Assembly: GCA_040752005.1 (NCBI GenBank)
Contig: JBFMFX010000009.1
Span: forward strand, 62,001-126,000
Source of the DNA: RBG-16-66-20 sp040752005
Lineage (GTDB): Bacteria > Pseudomonadota > Gammaproteobacteria > Burkholderiales > SG8-39
Length of the DNA stretch: 64,000 bases
Reading direction: 5' to 3'
The notes beneath the pieces were generated by a model that worked only from the letters and a program-made list of their open reading frames with translations, ran no database searches and was not told where the DNA came from. Positions 51,104 to 59,991 of this stretch are shown in pieces (position 1 is the first letter of the stretch; the number at the start of each line of letters is the position of its first letter). The position numbers and the translations under genes were made by a program.

Positions 51104-53912
51104 ATCGGGCCGGCGCCAGGTCCGGCTCGCCGCAGTGACGCAGGATCTCGGCGCGCACCGCGTCGCGCAGGCGCACTGCCGCCGCCCAGTCGGCACCCTC
51201 GGGCGCGATCGGCGCACCGAAATGCACGCTCACTGGCACCCGCCGCAGATACCAGGTGCCGTCGCGCATCACCGAACGCACCCCGCGCAGCGCGACCGGG
51301 ACCACCGGAACGCCCGCGGCCGCGGCCGCCTGGAAGGCGCCGGTGCGGAATTCCATCAGGCCGGCGTTGCGCGTGAGCGTTCCTTCAGGAAAGACGATGA
51401 GCGAGGTGCCGCGGCGCGCGGCCTCGGCGAGTTCGCCTGCGTGCTCGGCACTCTTTGCCACCTCGAAGCGCTCGACGAAAAGCGTGCCGAAGCCGGCGAG
51501 CAGCCGCCTCATCAGCCAGTTGCGGAGAAATTCGCGCTTGGCGACGAAGGCGTAGCCACGGTAGTCCGCGAGCAGCGCGAGCAGCACCACCGGGTCGAGA
51601 TAACTCGTGTGGTTGACGGCGAGCACCACCGGCCGCTCGCGCGGCAGGTTCTCGAGGCCCGAGGCGAGCACCGGGATTCCCGCCAGGCGCAGGAACCAGC
51701 GCGAGGCGAAGCTGCCGATCGCCCAGCAGGCGGGCACCGGCGCGGTGAGCGCAGCGACGAAAGCGATTGGAAAGGCGAGGGCGAAGACCACATAGCCGCG
51801 CAGCGCAAAGGCAAGTCCTGCGAACGTCCGCAAGAACCGGCGCAACTGCGGCGCGGCGCCGGCGAGCATCAGGCGCGCGAACTGCAGCCACACCGGCTGC
51901 GGCTTCACCGCCGCCGATCCGCGCTCGTAATACTCGCGCGCCGCGTTGCGGCGGATCTTGCCGCTGGAGGTCTTCGGCACCGTTCCCGGCGGCGCGAACA
52001 CGATGTCGTCGGCCGGTCCGCCGATCAGGTTCACCGCCAGCTCGTTGATCATGCGCCGCAGGGCGTCGTGACGCGAGGTGTCGGCCTCGCGCATCTCGGC
52101 GAGCACCACCACGCGCTCGGTGCCGCTGGCTGCGTCGCGAACGCCGAACACCGCGACGCAGCCGCGCCGCACGCCGGCGAGATTGCCTACCGCCTGCTCC
52201 AGCTCGTAAGGACTGATGTTGCGGCCGCCGCGGATGATGAGATCCTTTTCGCGCCCGGTGAGGAACAGATGGCCGTCGGCGAGATAGGCCCGGTCGCCGG
52301 TGTTGAGCCACTCGCCGGAGAAGAGCTTCCTTGTCGCTTCCGGATTGCGGTAGTAGCCCGAGGTCGCCGACGGACCGCGGAACTGAAGCGCGCCCTCCTG
52401 GCGCTCGGGCAGCTCCAGCCCCGCCGCGTCCACCACCCGCACGTAATGCCCCGGGATCGGCGTGCCGCAGCCCACGAACCTGAGCGGCGCCGGATCGTCG
52501 GCCCGGGCGGGTACTGCCTCGCCCCTGCGCGTGAAGGTTTCGCGGTCCACGCGGTCAATGCGCCAGGGCTCGCCCGGCGGGGTGAACGCGAGCCCCACTG
52601 CGCACTCGGCGAGGCCGTAGACCGGGGCAAGCGAATTGCGGCGAAAGCCCCATCGCGCGAAGCGCTCGGCGAACCCCTCCAGCGTTTCCGGCAGCACCGG
52701 TTCGGCGCCGTTGAACGCGAAGCGCCACGAGGAAAGATCCATGCCTTCCATGTCCTCGTCGGCGATGCGGCGCAGGCAAAGCTCGTAGGCGAAGTTGGGG
52801 CCGCCGGAGATCGTGCCGCGGTGCCGGTGGATCGCGTGCAGCCAGCGCGCGGGCCGCGCGAGAAACGCGAGCGGCGACATCAGCACCACCGGAAAACCGA
52901 GATACATGGTCGCGAAGCAGCCGCCGATCAGGCCCATGTCGTGGTAGAGCGGCAGCCAGCTCACGAACACATCCTGGTCGGTCGCCTTCGCCGCGGCCGC
53001 CATCGCGCGCACGTTGGCGAGCAGGTTCTCGTGCGTGAGCACCACGCCCTTGGGGTTGCCGGTGGTTCCGGAGGTGTACTGCAGGAACGCGATGTCGCCG
53101 GCGCGCGCGGCGTGCGGCACGTAGCGGCCGCCGCCTTCGAGGTCGGCGGGCACGAGCACGCCGCGCATCGTCTCCACCTGCGCGCGCAGCAGCCACGCCA
53201 GCGCCTTCGCCTCCGGAATCGTGACCATCAGGGCCGCGCCCGCGCTCCTCAGGATGCCGACGTGGCGCGTCATGTGGTCCTCGATGGTCGAGAGCCGCGC
53301 CGGCGGATAGAGCGGCACCGGAATCGCGCCCGCGATCAGCGCGCCGTAGAAGCAGTAAAGGTACTCCTTGCACGTCGGCAGCATGATCGCCACCCGCTCG
53401 CCAGGCGCGAGCCCGGCCGCGGCGAGCCGCGCCGCGTAGCCGGTCGCGCCTTCCCACAGCGCGCGATAGGTGATCGGGACGGCGGTGTCCTCGTCGTACA
53501 GGTGCACGGTGAGCCGATCCGGCTGGCGCTCGACGTGGTATTCGAGCGCCTCGACGAGCGTCTGCGCATGCGCCGGCGGCCGCACGGCACCGCCGCGCGC
53601 GAGGCTCGCGACGCTCGTGTCGGTCGCACGCGGGGCGGCGCCGATGCTCGAGGCGAGAAAGCGCAGCAGATCGCGCGGCGTCTCGGCGGTCGCGAGCGCC
53701 TGCTCCGGAAGGCTCGCGCCGAAGGCGCGCTCCAGGCGCAGCATCAGCTCGACGCGTGCGAGGCTGTCCAGCCCCAGTTCCTTCTCCAGCGAGGAGTCGA
53801 GCGTGGCGTGCGGCACCAGGCCCGGGCGCGCCTCGCGCGCCACCGCCGCGACGATCTCCAGCACGCGGTCGGCTTCGATCGGCGGGCGCGCGCTCGCGGC
53901 GGGGTCACTCAT
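51093..53912 (-). CDS. ACP, AMP-dependent fatty-acyl ligase and PlsC acyltransferase fusion
   Basis: The 939-residue protein has three modules. Residues 10-90 form an acyl carrier domain with the phosphopantetheine serine at about 50 (ELGLDSLARVEL). Residues 115-680 form an AMP-forming ligase of the fatty-acyl type, with LQYTSGTTGNPKGVV, then GYYRNPEATRK and SGKIRRNA. Residues 690-939 hold two membrane-like segments and a PlsC/LPLAT acyltransferase with NHTSYLDP and FPEGTLTR. It probably activates a fatty acid, loads it on its own carrier domain and transfers it to an acceptor such as a lysophospholipid at the membrane. The start at 53912 is the ATG beside a palindrome shared with the divergent gene. 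Confidence 0.9.
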   Translation of the reverse strand: MSDPAASARPPIEADRVLEIVAAVAREARPGLVPHATLDSSLEKELGLDSLARVELMLRLERAFGASLPEQALATAETPRDLLRFLASSIGAAPRATDTSVASLARGGAVRPPAHAQTLVEALEYHVERQPDRLTVHLYDEDTAVPITYRALWEGATGYAARLAAAGLAPGERVAIMLPTCKEYLYCFYGALIAGAIPVPLYPPARLSTIEDHMTRHVGILRSAGAALMVTIPEAKALAWLLRAQVETMRGVLVPADLEGGGRYVPHAARAGDIAFLQYTSGTTGNPKGVVLTHENLLANVRAMAAAAKATDQDVFVSWLPLYHDMGLIGGCFATMYLGFPVVLMSPLAFLARPARWLHAIHRHRGTISGGPNFAYELCLRRIADEDMEGMDLSSWRFAFNGAEPVLPETLEGFAERFARWGFRRNSLAPVYGLAECAVGLAFTPPGEPWRIDRVDRETFTRRGEAVPARADDPAPLRFVGCGTPIPGHYVRVVDAAGLELPERQEGALQFRGPSATSGYYRNPEATRKLFSGEWLNTGDRAYLADGHLFLTGREKDLIIRGGRNISPYELEQAVGNLAGVRRGCVAVFGVRDAASGTERVVVLAEMREADTSRHDALRRMINELAVNLIGGPADDIVFAPPGTVPKTSSGKIRRNAAREYYERGSAAVKPQPVWLQFARLMLAGAAPQLRRFLRTFAGLAFALRGYVVFALAFPIAFVAALTAPVPACWAIGSFASRWFLRLAGIPVLASGLENLPRERPVVLAVNHTSYLDPVVLLALLADYRGYAFVAKREFLRNWLMRRLLAGFGTLFVERFEVAKSAEHAGELAEAARRGTSLIVFPEGTLTRNAGLMEFRTGAFQAAAAAGVPVVPVALRGVRSVMRDGTWYLRRVPVSVHFGAPIAPEGADWAAAVRLRDAVRAEILRHCGEPDLAPARSSA

Positions 53913-53921
53913 CGGAGCGTC

Positions 53922-53933
53922 GAGTGTACACTC
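53922..53933. promoter_or_regulatory. 12-bp palindrome in a divergent promoter
   Basis: GAGTGTACACTC is a perfect 12-bp palindrome. It lies in the 43-base gap between the divergent starts of the ACP-ligase fusion and the cyclic-nucleotide-binding protein, so a bound regulator could affect both. The binding protein is unknown. Confidence 0.45.
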
Positions 53934-53955
53934 CGTTGCGGGAGGAAATCGCCCG

Positions 53956-54981
53956 TTGCCGCCGCAGCCGCCGCCCGGCCCGCTCGCGAAACTGCTTCCG
54001 GTCGCGCGCCCGGTGTCGTTCGTCAGGGGCGCCCTGCTCGTGCGGCAAGGCGCGCCGACGCGGGGCGCGTTCCTGATCGGTTCGGGCGAAGCCGAGGCGC
54101 GCGTCGCGCTGCCCGGCGGCGGCTCGCACGCGGTGGCGCACTTCGGTCCCGGCGACATGTTCGGCGAGATGGCGCTCATCGAGCGCGGTACCTGCTCGGC
54201 GAGCGTGGTCGCGCTCACGGGAGTGGACGGATGGTTCGTCGCGCGCGACGACTTCAGGGCGCTCGTTGCGGGCCGGGATCCGCAGGCGCTCGAAATGCAG
54301 CGCAGGATTGCGCGCACGCTCGCCGAGCGGCTGCGCGCGCTCAATGCGCGCGTCGCCGAATGGCCCGCGGCCGAAGACCGGCCGGCAGGCCATCCGCCGC
54401 CCGCCTCCGATCCGCTTGCGGCCGCGCCGCGCTCGCGCCGTGCCTCGTTCGACTGGCGCGCGTTTCTGCCGTTGCTCGCGTTCTTCGAGGGCTTCGATCC
54501 GGACGCGATGGACGAGATCGCCGCGATCGGGCAGGTGCTGGAACTGGAGCGCGGCGCCTGGGTGTTCGCCGAAGGGTTGCCCGCCACGGCCGCGTATCTC
54601 GTCGTGCGCGGGGCGGTCGAGGTGCTCGCCCGCGCCGGTGGGCGCGAGCGGCGCGTCGCGATCGCCGGACCGGGCGAGCTGGTCGGCTACGTCGCGCTGC
54701 TCACCGGCGAGCCGCACGGGGCCAACGCGCGTGTGCGCGAGGCGGCGTGCCTGCTGGAGTTCGCGCGCGCGCCGTTCCTGGCGATCTACGAGGGCAACTC
54801 GGCCACCACGGTGAGCCTGCAGCACGCGATCCATCGCAGCCTGCTGCGCTCGATCGCGCGCACCAACAGCCGGCTCGCCCGGCTGGTCGCCCACGCGCGC
54901 CTGGAGCACTCGGCGCGGCAGGCCGAAGCGCTCGAGCTGGCGCGCGCTCAGGCCGAGATGGCGACGCTCGCAGGCGCCTGA
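53956..54981 (+). CDS. Protein with two cyclic-nucleotide-binding domains
   Basis: The 341-residue protein has two CAP-type cyclic-nucleotide-binding domains. The first (about residues 10-120) has FGPGDMFGEMALIERGTCSA; the second (about 170-290) has GPGELVGYVALLTGEPHGA. No DNA-binding domain is present, so it is probably a signal-binding regulator, perhaps of a partner enzyme. The TTG at 53956 is chosen because a GGGAGG ribosome-binding site (53940-53945) lies 10 bases before it and no ATG or GTG start exists in frame upstream. It is divergent from the ACP-ligase fusion. It ends in a coiled-coil-like helix. Confidence 0.8.
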   Translation: MPPQPPPGPLAKLLPVARPVSFVRGALLVRQGAPTRGAFLIGSGEAEARVALPGGGSHAVAHFGPGDMFGEMALIERGTCSASVVALTGVDGWFVARDDFRALVAGRDPQALEMQRRIARTLAERLRALNARVAEWPAAEDRPAGHPPPASDPLAAAPRSRRASFDWRAFLPLLAFFEGFDPDAMDEIAAIGQVLELERGAWVFAEGLPATAAYLVVRGAVEVLARAGGRERRVAIAGPGELVGYVALLTGEPHGANARVREAACLLEFARAPFLAIYEGNSATTVSLQHAIHRSLLRSIARTNSRLARLVAHARLEHSARQAEALELARAQAEMATLAGA

Positions 54982-55072
54982 AACCGCGCCGCACGCAGGT
55001 TCGCCGGCGCGGGCAGAAGCCGCCTTCCTTCGACCGCCTGCACCGCGAGATCAGCAAAGTAAACGCGGGCCG

Positions 55073-56701
55073 TCACGGCATGTTCTCGACCATGCGCGGA
55101 TCGGCCGCGAGCTGCGCCGCGCGCCAGAGCGCCATCGTGCCGCTGCGGTAGCGGCTCTGAAAGTCCGGTGCGGCCGGCCCGGTCCACAGCCGGCGGCGGC
55201 CCCGGTAGTACGCGAGCACGTAGCCGCCCGGATGCGCGCGCACCCACGCCGGCACCGCGGCCCGATCGAGCAATGCGATCGGCTGGCGCAGGCGGCCGTG
55301 GAAGTGATATTGCCCGTGGTATGCGCCGACGATCGCGAGCGGCGCGCCGGCGGCTTCGAGCTGCGCAAGGCGCTCGCTCATCGGCCGCACGTCGTAGGCC
55401 GGCCAGGTGGCGCGTGTGATCGCCCAAGCGCCGAGCAAGATCGCGGCGCAGGTGCATGCCGCGAGCAGCCGCGCCTGGCGCGCAGGCGGCGCGCGTCGCG
55501 CTGCGAGCACCACCGCTCCGATCCCGGCGAGTCCCGCTCCCGCCCATCCGATCGGACCGGCGGCGAGCACCGCGGAACCCGGCGCCGCGGCCACGGGCCC
55601 TGCGCCGAGGGCGAGCGCAAACAGTGCCGCCGCGCCGGCGAAACAGACGAGCGCCGGCAACGCCGCCGATGCGTCCGCCGCCCGTTGCGCCGCGTGCAGG
55701 CCGCGCGCAAGGAGCAGCGCGAGCGCCGGAAAGCCGAGCAGGAGGTAATGGGCCTGCTTGCCGCTGATGAGCGAGAAGATGGCGAGCGTTCCGACAGCCC
55801 ACAGCACGCACAGCCGCACACCCGGATCGGGCGCAATCGCCCGCAGGCGCGCGAGCGCCCGCCAGGCGCCCGGCCAGACCGACCACGGAAACAGCACCAG
55901 CGGCAGCAGCGGCAGGTACCACCATAGCGGGCGCTGGTGCGAGAACGAGTTCACCGTGTAGCCGAGCGTCTGGCGCAGCGTCATGTCGCGCAGATACTCC
56001 GCGTCGGAGGCGAGCGCCATCGGCACCAGCCAGGTGAGCGCGACGAGCAGCGCGACGCCTGCGGCGGCGAGCGCACCGAGGTACCAGCGCCGCCCGCCGA
56101 CCGCACCGCACGACCACCAGCGGGCCCCGACAACCGTGAACAGCGCGGGCAGGAACACCACCGGCCCCTTGGCAAGCACGCCCAGACCGAGCGCGACGCC
56201 GGCCCAGACGTATGCGCGCGCGTTCCGATCCTGCGCGGCGCGCAGGAGCGCGAGAACCGAGGCGAGCGCGAAGAATCCCAGCATGGTGTCGAACATCAGC
56301 GCCGAGCAGAACCATGCCCAGAGTAACGAGCCGAGCAGCAGCCAGGGTGCGAGCTCTGCCACAGGCGCCTGCTGCGGCCAGAGCCGGCGCGCGATCGCCG
56401 CGGTGAGCGCAAGCTGACCAGCCCCGAACATTGCGGGCAGAAGGCGCGGCCACCATTCGTTGACGCCGAACATCGCCCAGCCGGCGTGCATCAGCCAGAA
56501 AAGCAGCGGGGGCTTGCCGTCGTAGTAGCGGCCGTTGAGATAGGGCACCGCCCAGCTCTCGCGCCACCACATCTCCCAGCCGACCGCGAGGTAACGTGTC
56601 TCGTCTATCGGCAACGCCGGTCGCAGCGCGAGCATCGCGCCGGCGAGCAAGCCGCACAGCCAGAGCCATCCCGGCGGGTATGTGAGCGGACGCGGAAACA
56701 T
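55073..56701 (-). CDS. GT39-family lipid-linked glycosyltransferase (ArnT-like)
   Basis: The 542-residue protein has about 12 membrane segments and an early ArnT/PMT-type motif: RPALPIDETRYLAVGWEMWW, then YYDGKPPLLFWLMHAGW. The acidic residue in the first loop is the usual catalytic one. Such enzymes move a sugar from a polyprenyl carrier to lipid A or other targets in the periplasm. There is a C-terminal soluble part (LAIVGAYHGQYHFHGRL). No aminoarabinose synthesis genes are near, so the sugar is unknown. Confidence 0.85.
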   Translation of the reverse strand: MFPRPLTYPPGWLWLCGLLAGAMLALRPALPIDETRYLAVGWEMWWRESWAVPYLNGRYYDGKPPLLFWLMHAGWAMFGVNEWWPRLLPAMFGAGQLALTAAIARRLWPQQAPVAELAPWLLLGSLLWAWFCSALMFDTMLGFFALASVLALLRAAQDRNARAYVWAGVALGLGVLAKGPVVFLPALFTVVGARWWSCGAVGGRRWYLGALAAAGVALLVALTWLVPMALASDAEYLRDMTLRQTLGYTVNSFSHQRPLWWYLPLLPLVLFPWSVWPGAWRALARLRAIAPDPGVRLCVLWAVGTLAIFSLISGKQAHYLLLGFPALALLLARGLHAAQRAADASAALPALVCFAGAAALFALALGAGPVAAAPGSAVLAAGPIGWAGAGLAGIGAVVLAARRAPPARQARLLAACTCAAILLGAWAITRATWPAYDVRPMSERLAQLEAAGAPLAIVGAYHGQYHFHGRLRQPIALLDRAAVPAWVRAHPGGYVLAYYRGRRRLWTGPAAPDFQSRYRSGTMALWRAAQLAADPRMVENMP

Positions 56702-56782
56702 CAGATCGCGCGACGTCGAAGCGGCCGAATCCTACCCGATCGGACGCTGTCAGCGCGGCGCAAGCCCGGCGTCAGCCGCAGG

Positions 56783-57706
56783 TCAGTCGAACAGGCGCAG
56801 CGCCAGCCGCGGGCGGCCGCCGCGGATCTCGGCAAAGAGCGCGCCGTATTCCGGCAGCTCGACCCAGGCGGAAGTGTCCTGCGTGAGCGGTTCGGAGGCG
56901 ACCAGAATCGAGTCGGCGTTTTCGGCGCCGCCGGTCATCCTCCACTCGCCCTCGTGCAGGCCGTAGTCGGCGCCGAGCGTGTACCAGAGCGACAGGAACG
57001 CGAGGTTCGCCTCGTGCACCTTCGCCGGATCGTCGGTGCGGTAATGGCCGAAGTCGAAGCAGTAGCGCAACGCCGCAAGCTGCGTGCCGTTGGCGATGAA
57101 CAGGTTCACCGACGACGACAGCGAGATGCCGAGCCTGGCGCGCGCGGCGCGGATCGCGCCGAGCGCCGCTTCCAGCGCCGCGAACACCTCGGCCGCGGAA
57201 GCGGGTCCGGCCGGGTCCGGCAGATGCGAGACAAACAGCGCGTAGATCCACTCGCTGTCGGTGCTGCCGCGGATCGCGCGCCGGAACTCGGGCTTCACGT
57301 GCGGTGCGAGCAACGGCTTCATGTCGAGGATGCCGGCGAGGTCGCCGTTGTGCGCGAGGCACCAGGGCACGCCTTCGAACTGGAAGGGGTGGACGTTGGC
57401 GAGCGAGATGTCCACCGCGGTGGAATAGGCGACTCCGCGCACGTGCGCGAGCACGCAGGCCGCGCGCACCTTCTCGGCGAGGCTCTTCAGGTTGCGGTCG
57501 AACACCGGCAGCGAAGTCGAGCCGTAGAAGAAGGGTTTCTCCGGTGCGTGCGAGTCCGGTGCCCAGGCGCGCATGCCGAAGCCGGCGAGGTTGAGCATGT
57601 GCAGCATCTTCGGCATGTAGCTCTGCCGGATGAGCGCCGAGTCCGGCTGAAAAAGCAGGTTGTCGAGCAACACCGGAGCGCCAAGGTAGGCGAGCGCGCG
57701 GCACAC
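56783..57706 (-). CDS. Class II glutamine amidotransferase (YafJ-like)
   Basis: The 307-residue protein begins with a GTG followed directly by Cys2, the N-terminal nucleophile of class II amidotransferases. The sequence CRALAYLGAPVLLDNLLFQP, then LAHVRGVAYSTAV and LAHNGDLAGI matches the YafJ/EgtC-like group. It could hydrolyse glutamine or a related gamma-glutamyl substrate; the acceptor is unknown. The frame extends further upstream, but the nucleophile position fixes the start at 57706. Confidence 0.88.
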   Translation of the reverse strand: MCRALAYLGAPVLLDNLLFQPDSALIRQSYMPKMLHMLNLAGFGMRAWAPDSHAPEKPFFYGSTSLPVFDRNLKSLAEKVRAACVLAHVRGVAYSTAVDISLANVHPFQFEGVPWCLAHNGDLAGILDMKPLLAPHVKPEFRRAIRGSTDSEWIYALFVSHLPDPAGPASAAEVFAALEAALGAIRAARARLGISLSSSVNLFIANGTQLAALRYCFDFGHYRTDDPAKVHEANLAFLSLWYTLGADYGLHEGEWRMTGGAENADSILVASEPLTQDTSAWVELPEYGALFAEIRGGRPRLALRLFD

Positions 57707-57716
57707 GGCCCGACTC

Positions 57717-57866
57717 CTACGCGCTCCTCGGCCGCTCGGCCCGGCGCCGCCTGACCGCGGGCGTGGGCGGGTGCGACAGCGCCGCGCCCGGCGCACCCGG
57801 GCAGCTTGCGCGCACCTGCGGCTGCGAGGTCCGGAGCGCGGTGCGGTCGAGGGCTGCGAGCGTCAT
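57717..57866 (-). CDS. Possible 49-residue small protein upstream of the amidotransferase gene
   Basis: An ATG-initiated frame of 49 codons ends 10 bases before the amidotransferase GTG. Nearly all of its third codon positions are G or C, as in the surrounding genes. The product is basic and proline-rich with no recognisable domain. It may be a real leader or small gene, or merely a GC-rich open frame. Confidence 0.25.
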   Translation of the reverse strand: MTLAALDRTALRTSQPQVRASCPGAPGAALSHPPTPAVRRRRAERPRSA

Positions 57867-57951
57867 CGTCTCGTTCTCGTCGGTGGCGCGCGCCCGCCGC
57901 TCGCGCCGGTCGGGTCGGAGCGCTCGCCTGAGGTAAGCTTGATGGTAGCGC

Positions 57952-58482
57952 ATGCGTTACGCCGACACCTTGCATCTGGTGGAGCGGCTGCCCGCGCGCC
58001 GGCCCGCTCCCACGCTACCGTCGCGGCTCGATGAGCTGTTCGAGCGCCTGGCGGCAAGCGCCAGCGAAACCGAGGCGCTCGCGATCGAGGACGAGATCTG
58101 GAGCGCCTGGATGTACGACGGGCGCGAGGAAGCCGAGGCGGCGCTCGATCGCGCCGCAGCCGACCTGGCTGCGCGGCGCTTCGACATCGCCGAGACGCGC
58201 CTGGTGCGGCTGGTGCGAGGCCGTCCGGACTGGGCCGAGGCCTGGAACAAGCTCGCCACCCTTTACTACATGATGGAGCGCGACGACGAGAGCGTGGCGG
58301 CGATCCACCGGACGCTGGAGATCGAGCCGCGCCACTTTGGCGCGCTCGCTGGCTTGGGCGAGATCCTGCGCGGGCAGGGCGAACGCGAGCCGGCGCTGCT
58401 TGCTTTCGGGCGGGCGCTGCGCGTGCATCCGCATCTCGCCGGTGTGCGCGAGTCGCTGCGCTCGCTCACCGACACGCCGTAG
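57952..58482 (+). CDS. TPR-repeat protein
   Basis: The 176-residue protein has a helical N-terminal half and, from about residue 75, two to three tetratricopeptide repeats (PDWAEAWNKLATLYYMME, then HFGALAGLGEILRGQGEREP). TPR proteins act as scaffolds. The N-terminal LDELFERLAASASETEALAI part is seen in small conserved proteobacterial TPR proteins of unknown role. It has no signal peptide. It is divergent from the amidotransferase gene and 45 bases before the P450 gene. Confidence 0.82.
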   Translation: MRYADTLHLVERLPARRPAPTLPSRLDELFERLAASASETEALAIEDEIWSAWMYDGREEAEAALDRAAADLAARRFDIAETRLVRLVRGRPDWAEAWNKLATLYYMMERDDESVAAIHRTLEIEPRHFGALAGLGEILRGQGEREPALLAFGRALRVHPHLAGVRESLRSLTDTP

Positions 58483-58527
58483 CCGGGCGCGGCGCCGGTA
58501 CCTGGCCGCGAGGCATAATGGCGCGCC

Positions 58528-59772
58528 ATGCGCACGGTCCGCGCGCCCGCCGAAGACCTCGATTTCCGCCCCGAGGCGCCGGAGTTCCGGCGCGATCCGT
58601 ATCCGATGCTGGCTCGCCTGCGCGCCGCGGATCCGGTGCACTGGAGCCCGCGCCTCAAGGCGTGGGTGCTCACACGCTACGACGACGTGCGCGCGGTGCT
58701 GCTCGACCCGCGGATGTCTTCCGATCGCCTGCGACCGTTCTTCGCCGCGCTGCCGGGCGAGGAGTCCGCGCGCATCGCGCACCTCATCCGCTACCTTTCG
58801 TCCTGGATGGTGTTCCGCGATCCGCCCGAGCACACCCGGCTGCGGCGGCTGGCGGGCCGGGTGTTCAACCTTCAGTCCATGAACGCGATGCGCCCGGTGG
58901 TCGAGGCGCTCGTCGAGCGGTTGCTGGCGCGCATCGGCGAGCGCGGCGCGATTGACTTCATCGCCGATTTCGCCGGGCCGCTTCCGGCGCTTGTCATCAT
59001 GGCGATGCTCGGCGTGCCGGAGGAGGAGCTGGCACGCGTCAAGCAGCTGTCGGACGATATGGCGCTCTTCGTCGGCAGCGCGCGCATGCCGGGCGAAAAG
59101 TACGCGATCGCCGAGCGCGCGGCGAGGCAGATGGCCGGGTTCTTCTCCGCGCTGATCGCCGAGCGCCGGCGCTCGCCGCGCGCGGACCTGCTCTCGCAGC
59201 TGGTGCGTCTGGAGACCGAAGGCGAGCGGCTCACCGAGGACGAGCTCATCGCCACCTGCATCCTGCTTCTGTTCGCCGGTCACGAGACCACGACGAACCA
59301 CATCGCGAACGGGATCGCCGCACTGTTGCGGTTCCCGGAAGAAATGGAGAAACTGCGCGCCGATCCGGGACTCGCGCCGCGCGCCATCGAGGAGCTGCTG
59401 CGCTACGACGGCCCGAGCGGCGCCCAGGTGCGCATCGTCGCCGCGGAGTGCGAAATGCGCGGCAAGGTCCTGCGGCCGGGCGAGCGCGTGTTCCTGATGC
59501 TGAACGCCGCCAACCGGGATCCGGACGCGTACGAGGATCCCGACCGGCTGCGGCTGGATCGGGGCGGGCCGGCGCACCTCGCCTTCGGGTTCGGCACCCA
59601 CATCTGCCTCGGCTTTCCGCTGGCGCGGCTGGAGGGGCAGGTGGCGATTCCGGCGGTGCTGCGGCGCTGGCGCCACATCGCGCTCGCGGTGCCGGAGGAC
59701 GAGATCGAATGGCACAGCTCGATGATCTTCCGCGGCATGAGGCGGCTGCCGCTCACCGTCGGACCGGCATGA
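58528..59772 (+). CDS. Cytochrome P450
   Basis: The 414-residue protein is a soluble bacterial P450: I-helix AGHETTTN near residue 250, ExxR in IEELLRYDGP and the heme loop FGFGTHICLGFPLAR with the cysteine ligand. It would hydroxylate a small hydrophobic substrate using external ferredoxin or flavodoxin. No ferredoxin or reductase gene is adjacent. The substrate is unknown. It starts 45 bases after the TPR gene. Confidence 0.93.
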   Translation: MRTVRAPAEDLDFRPEAPEFRRDPYPMLARLRAADPVHWSPRLKAWVLTRYDDVRAVLLDPRMSSDRLRPFFAALPGEESARIAHLIRYLSSWMVFRDPPEHTRLRRLAGRVFNLQSMNAMRPVVEALVERLLARIGERGAIDFIADFAGPLPALVIMAMLGVPEEELARVKQLSDDMALFVGSARMPGEKYAIAERAARQMAGFFSALIAERRRSPRADLLSQLVRLETEGERLTEDELIATCILLLFAGHETTTNHIANGIAALLRFPEEMEKLRADPGLAPRAIEELLRYDGPSGAQVRIVAAECEMRGKVLRPGERVFLMLNAANRDPDAYEDPDRLRLDRGGPAHLAFGFGTHICLGFPLARLEGQVAIPAVLRRWRHIALAVPEDEIEWHSSMIFRGMRRLPLTVGPA

Positions 59773-59805
59773 GTCGGGCGGGGGCGGCGGCGGTGGCAAA
59801 AACAA

Positions 59806-59845
59806 GGGGATGCCGAAGGGAGGAGAAGGGAATTTCGGCATCCCC
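59806..59845 (+). terminator. 12-bp stem-loop after the P450 gene
   Basis: GGGGATGCCGAA (59806-59817) and its exact complement (59834-59845) form a stem around a purine-rich 16-base loop, 34 bases after the P450 stop. A smaller 6-bp hairpin follows (ATTCCC, CGCC, GGGAAT). There is no T-run, so it may be a factor-dependent terminator or an RNA-stabilising element. Confidence 0.5.
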
Positions 59846-59991
59846 GTCCGGCATTCCCCGCCGGGAATTCGTGCAACGGCACAAAGTATCCTCCCCGGGA
59901 TGCGCCGGGCGCGAGGAAGTATTCAACAGACGGCGGCCGAAATTTTGCCGCGCGAACCGGGCCAGGCAGTGAACGCATCGCCCGATCGCGC

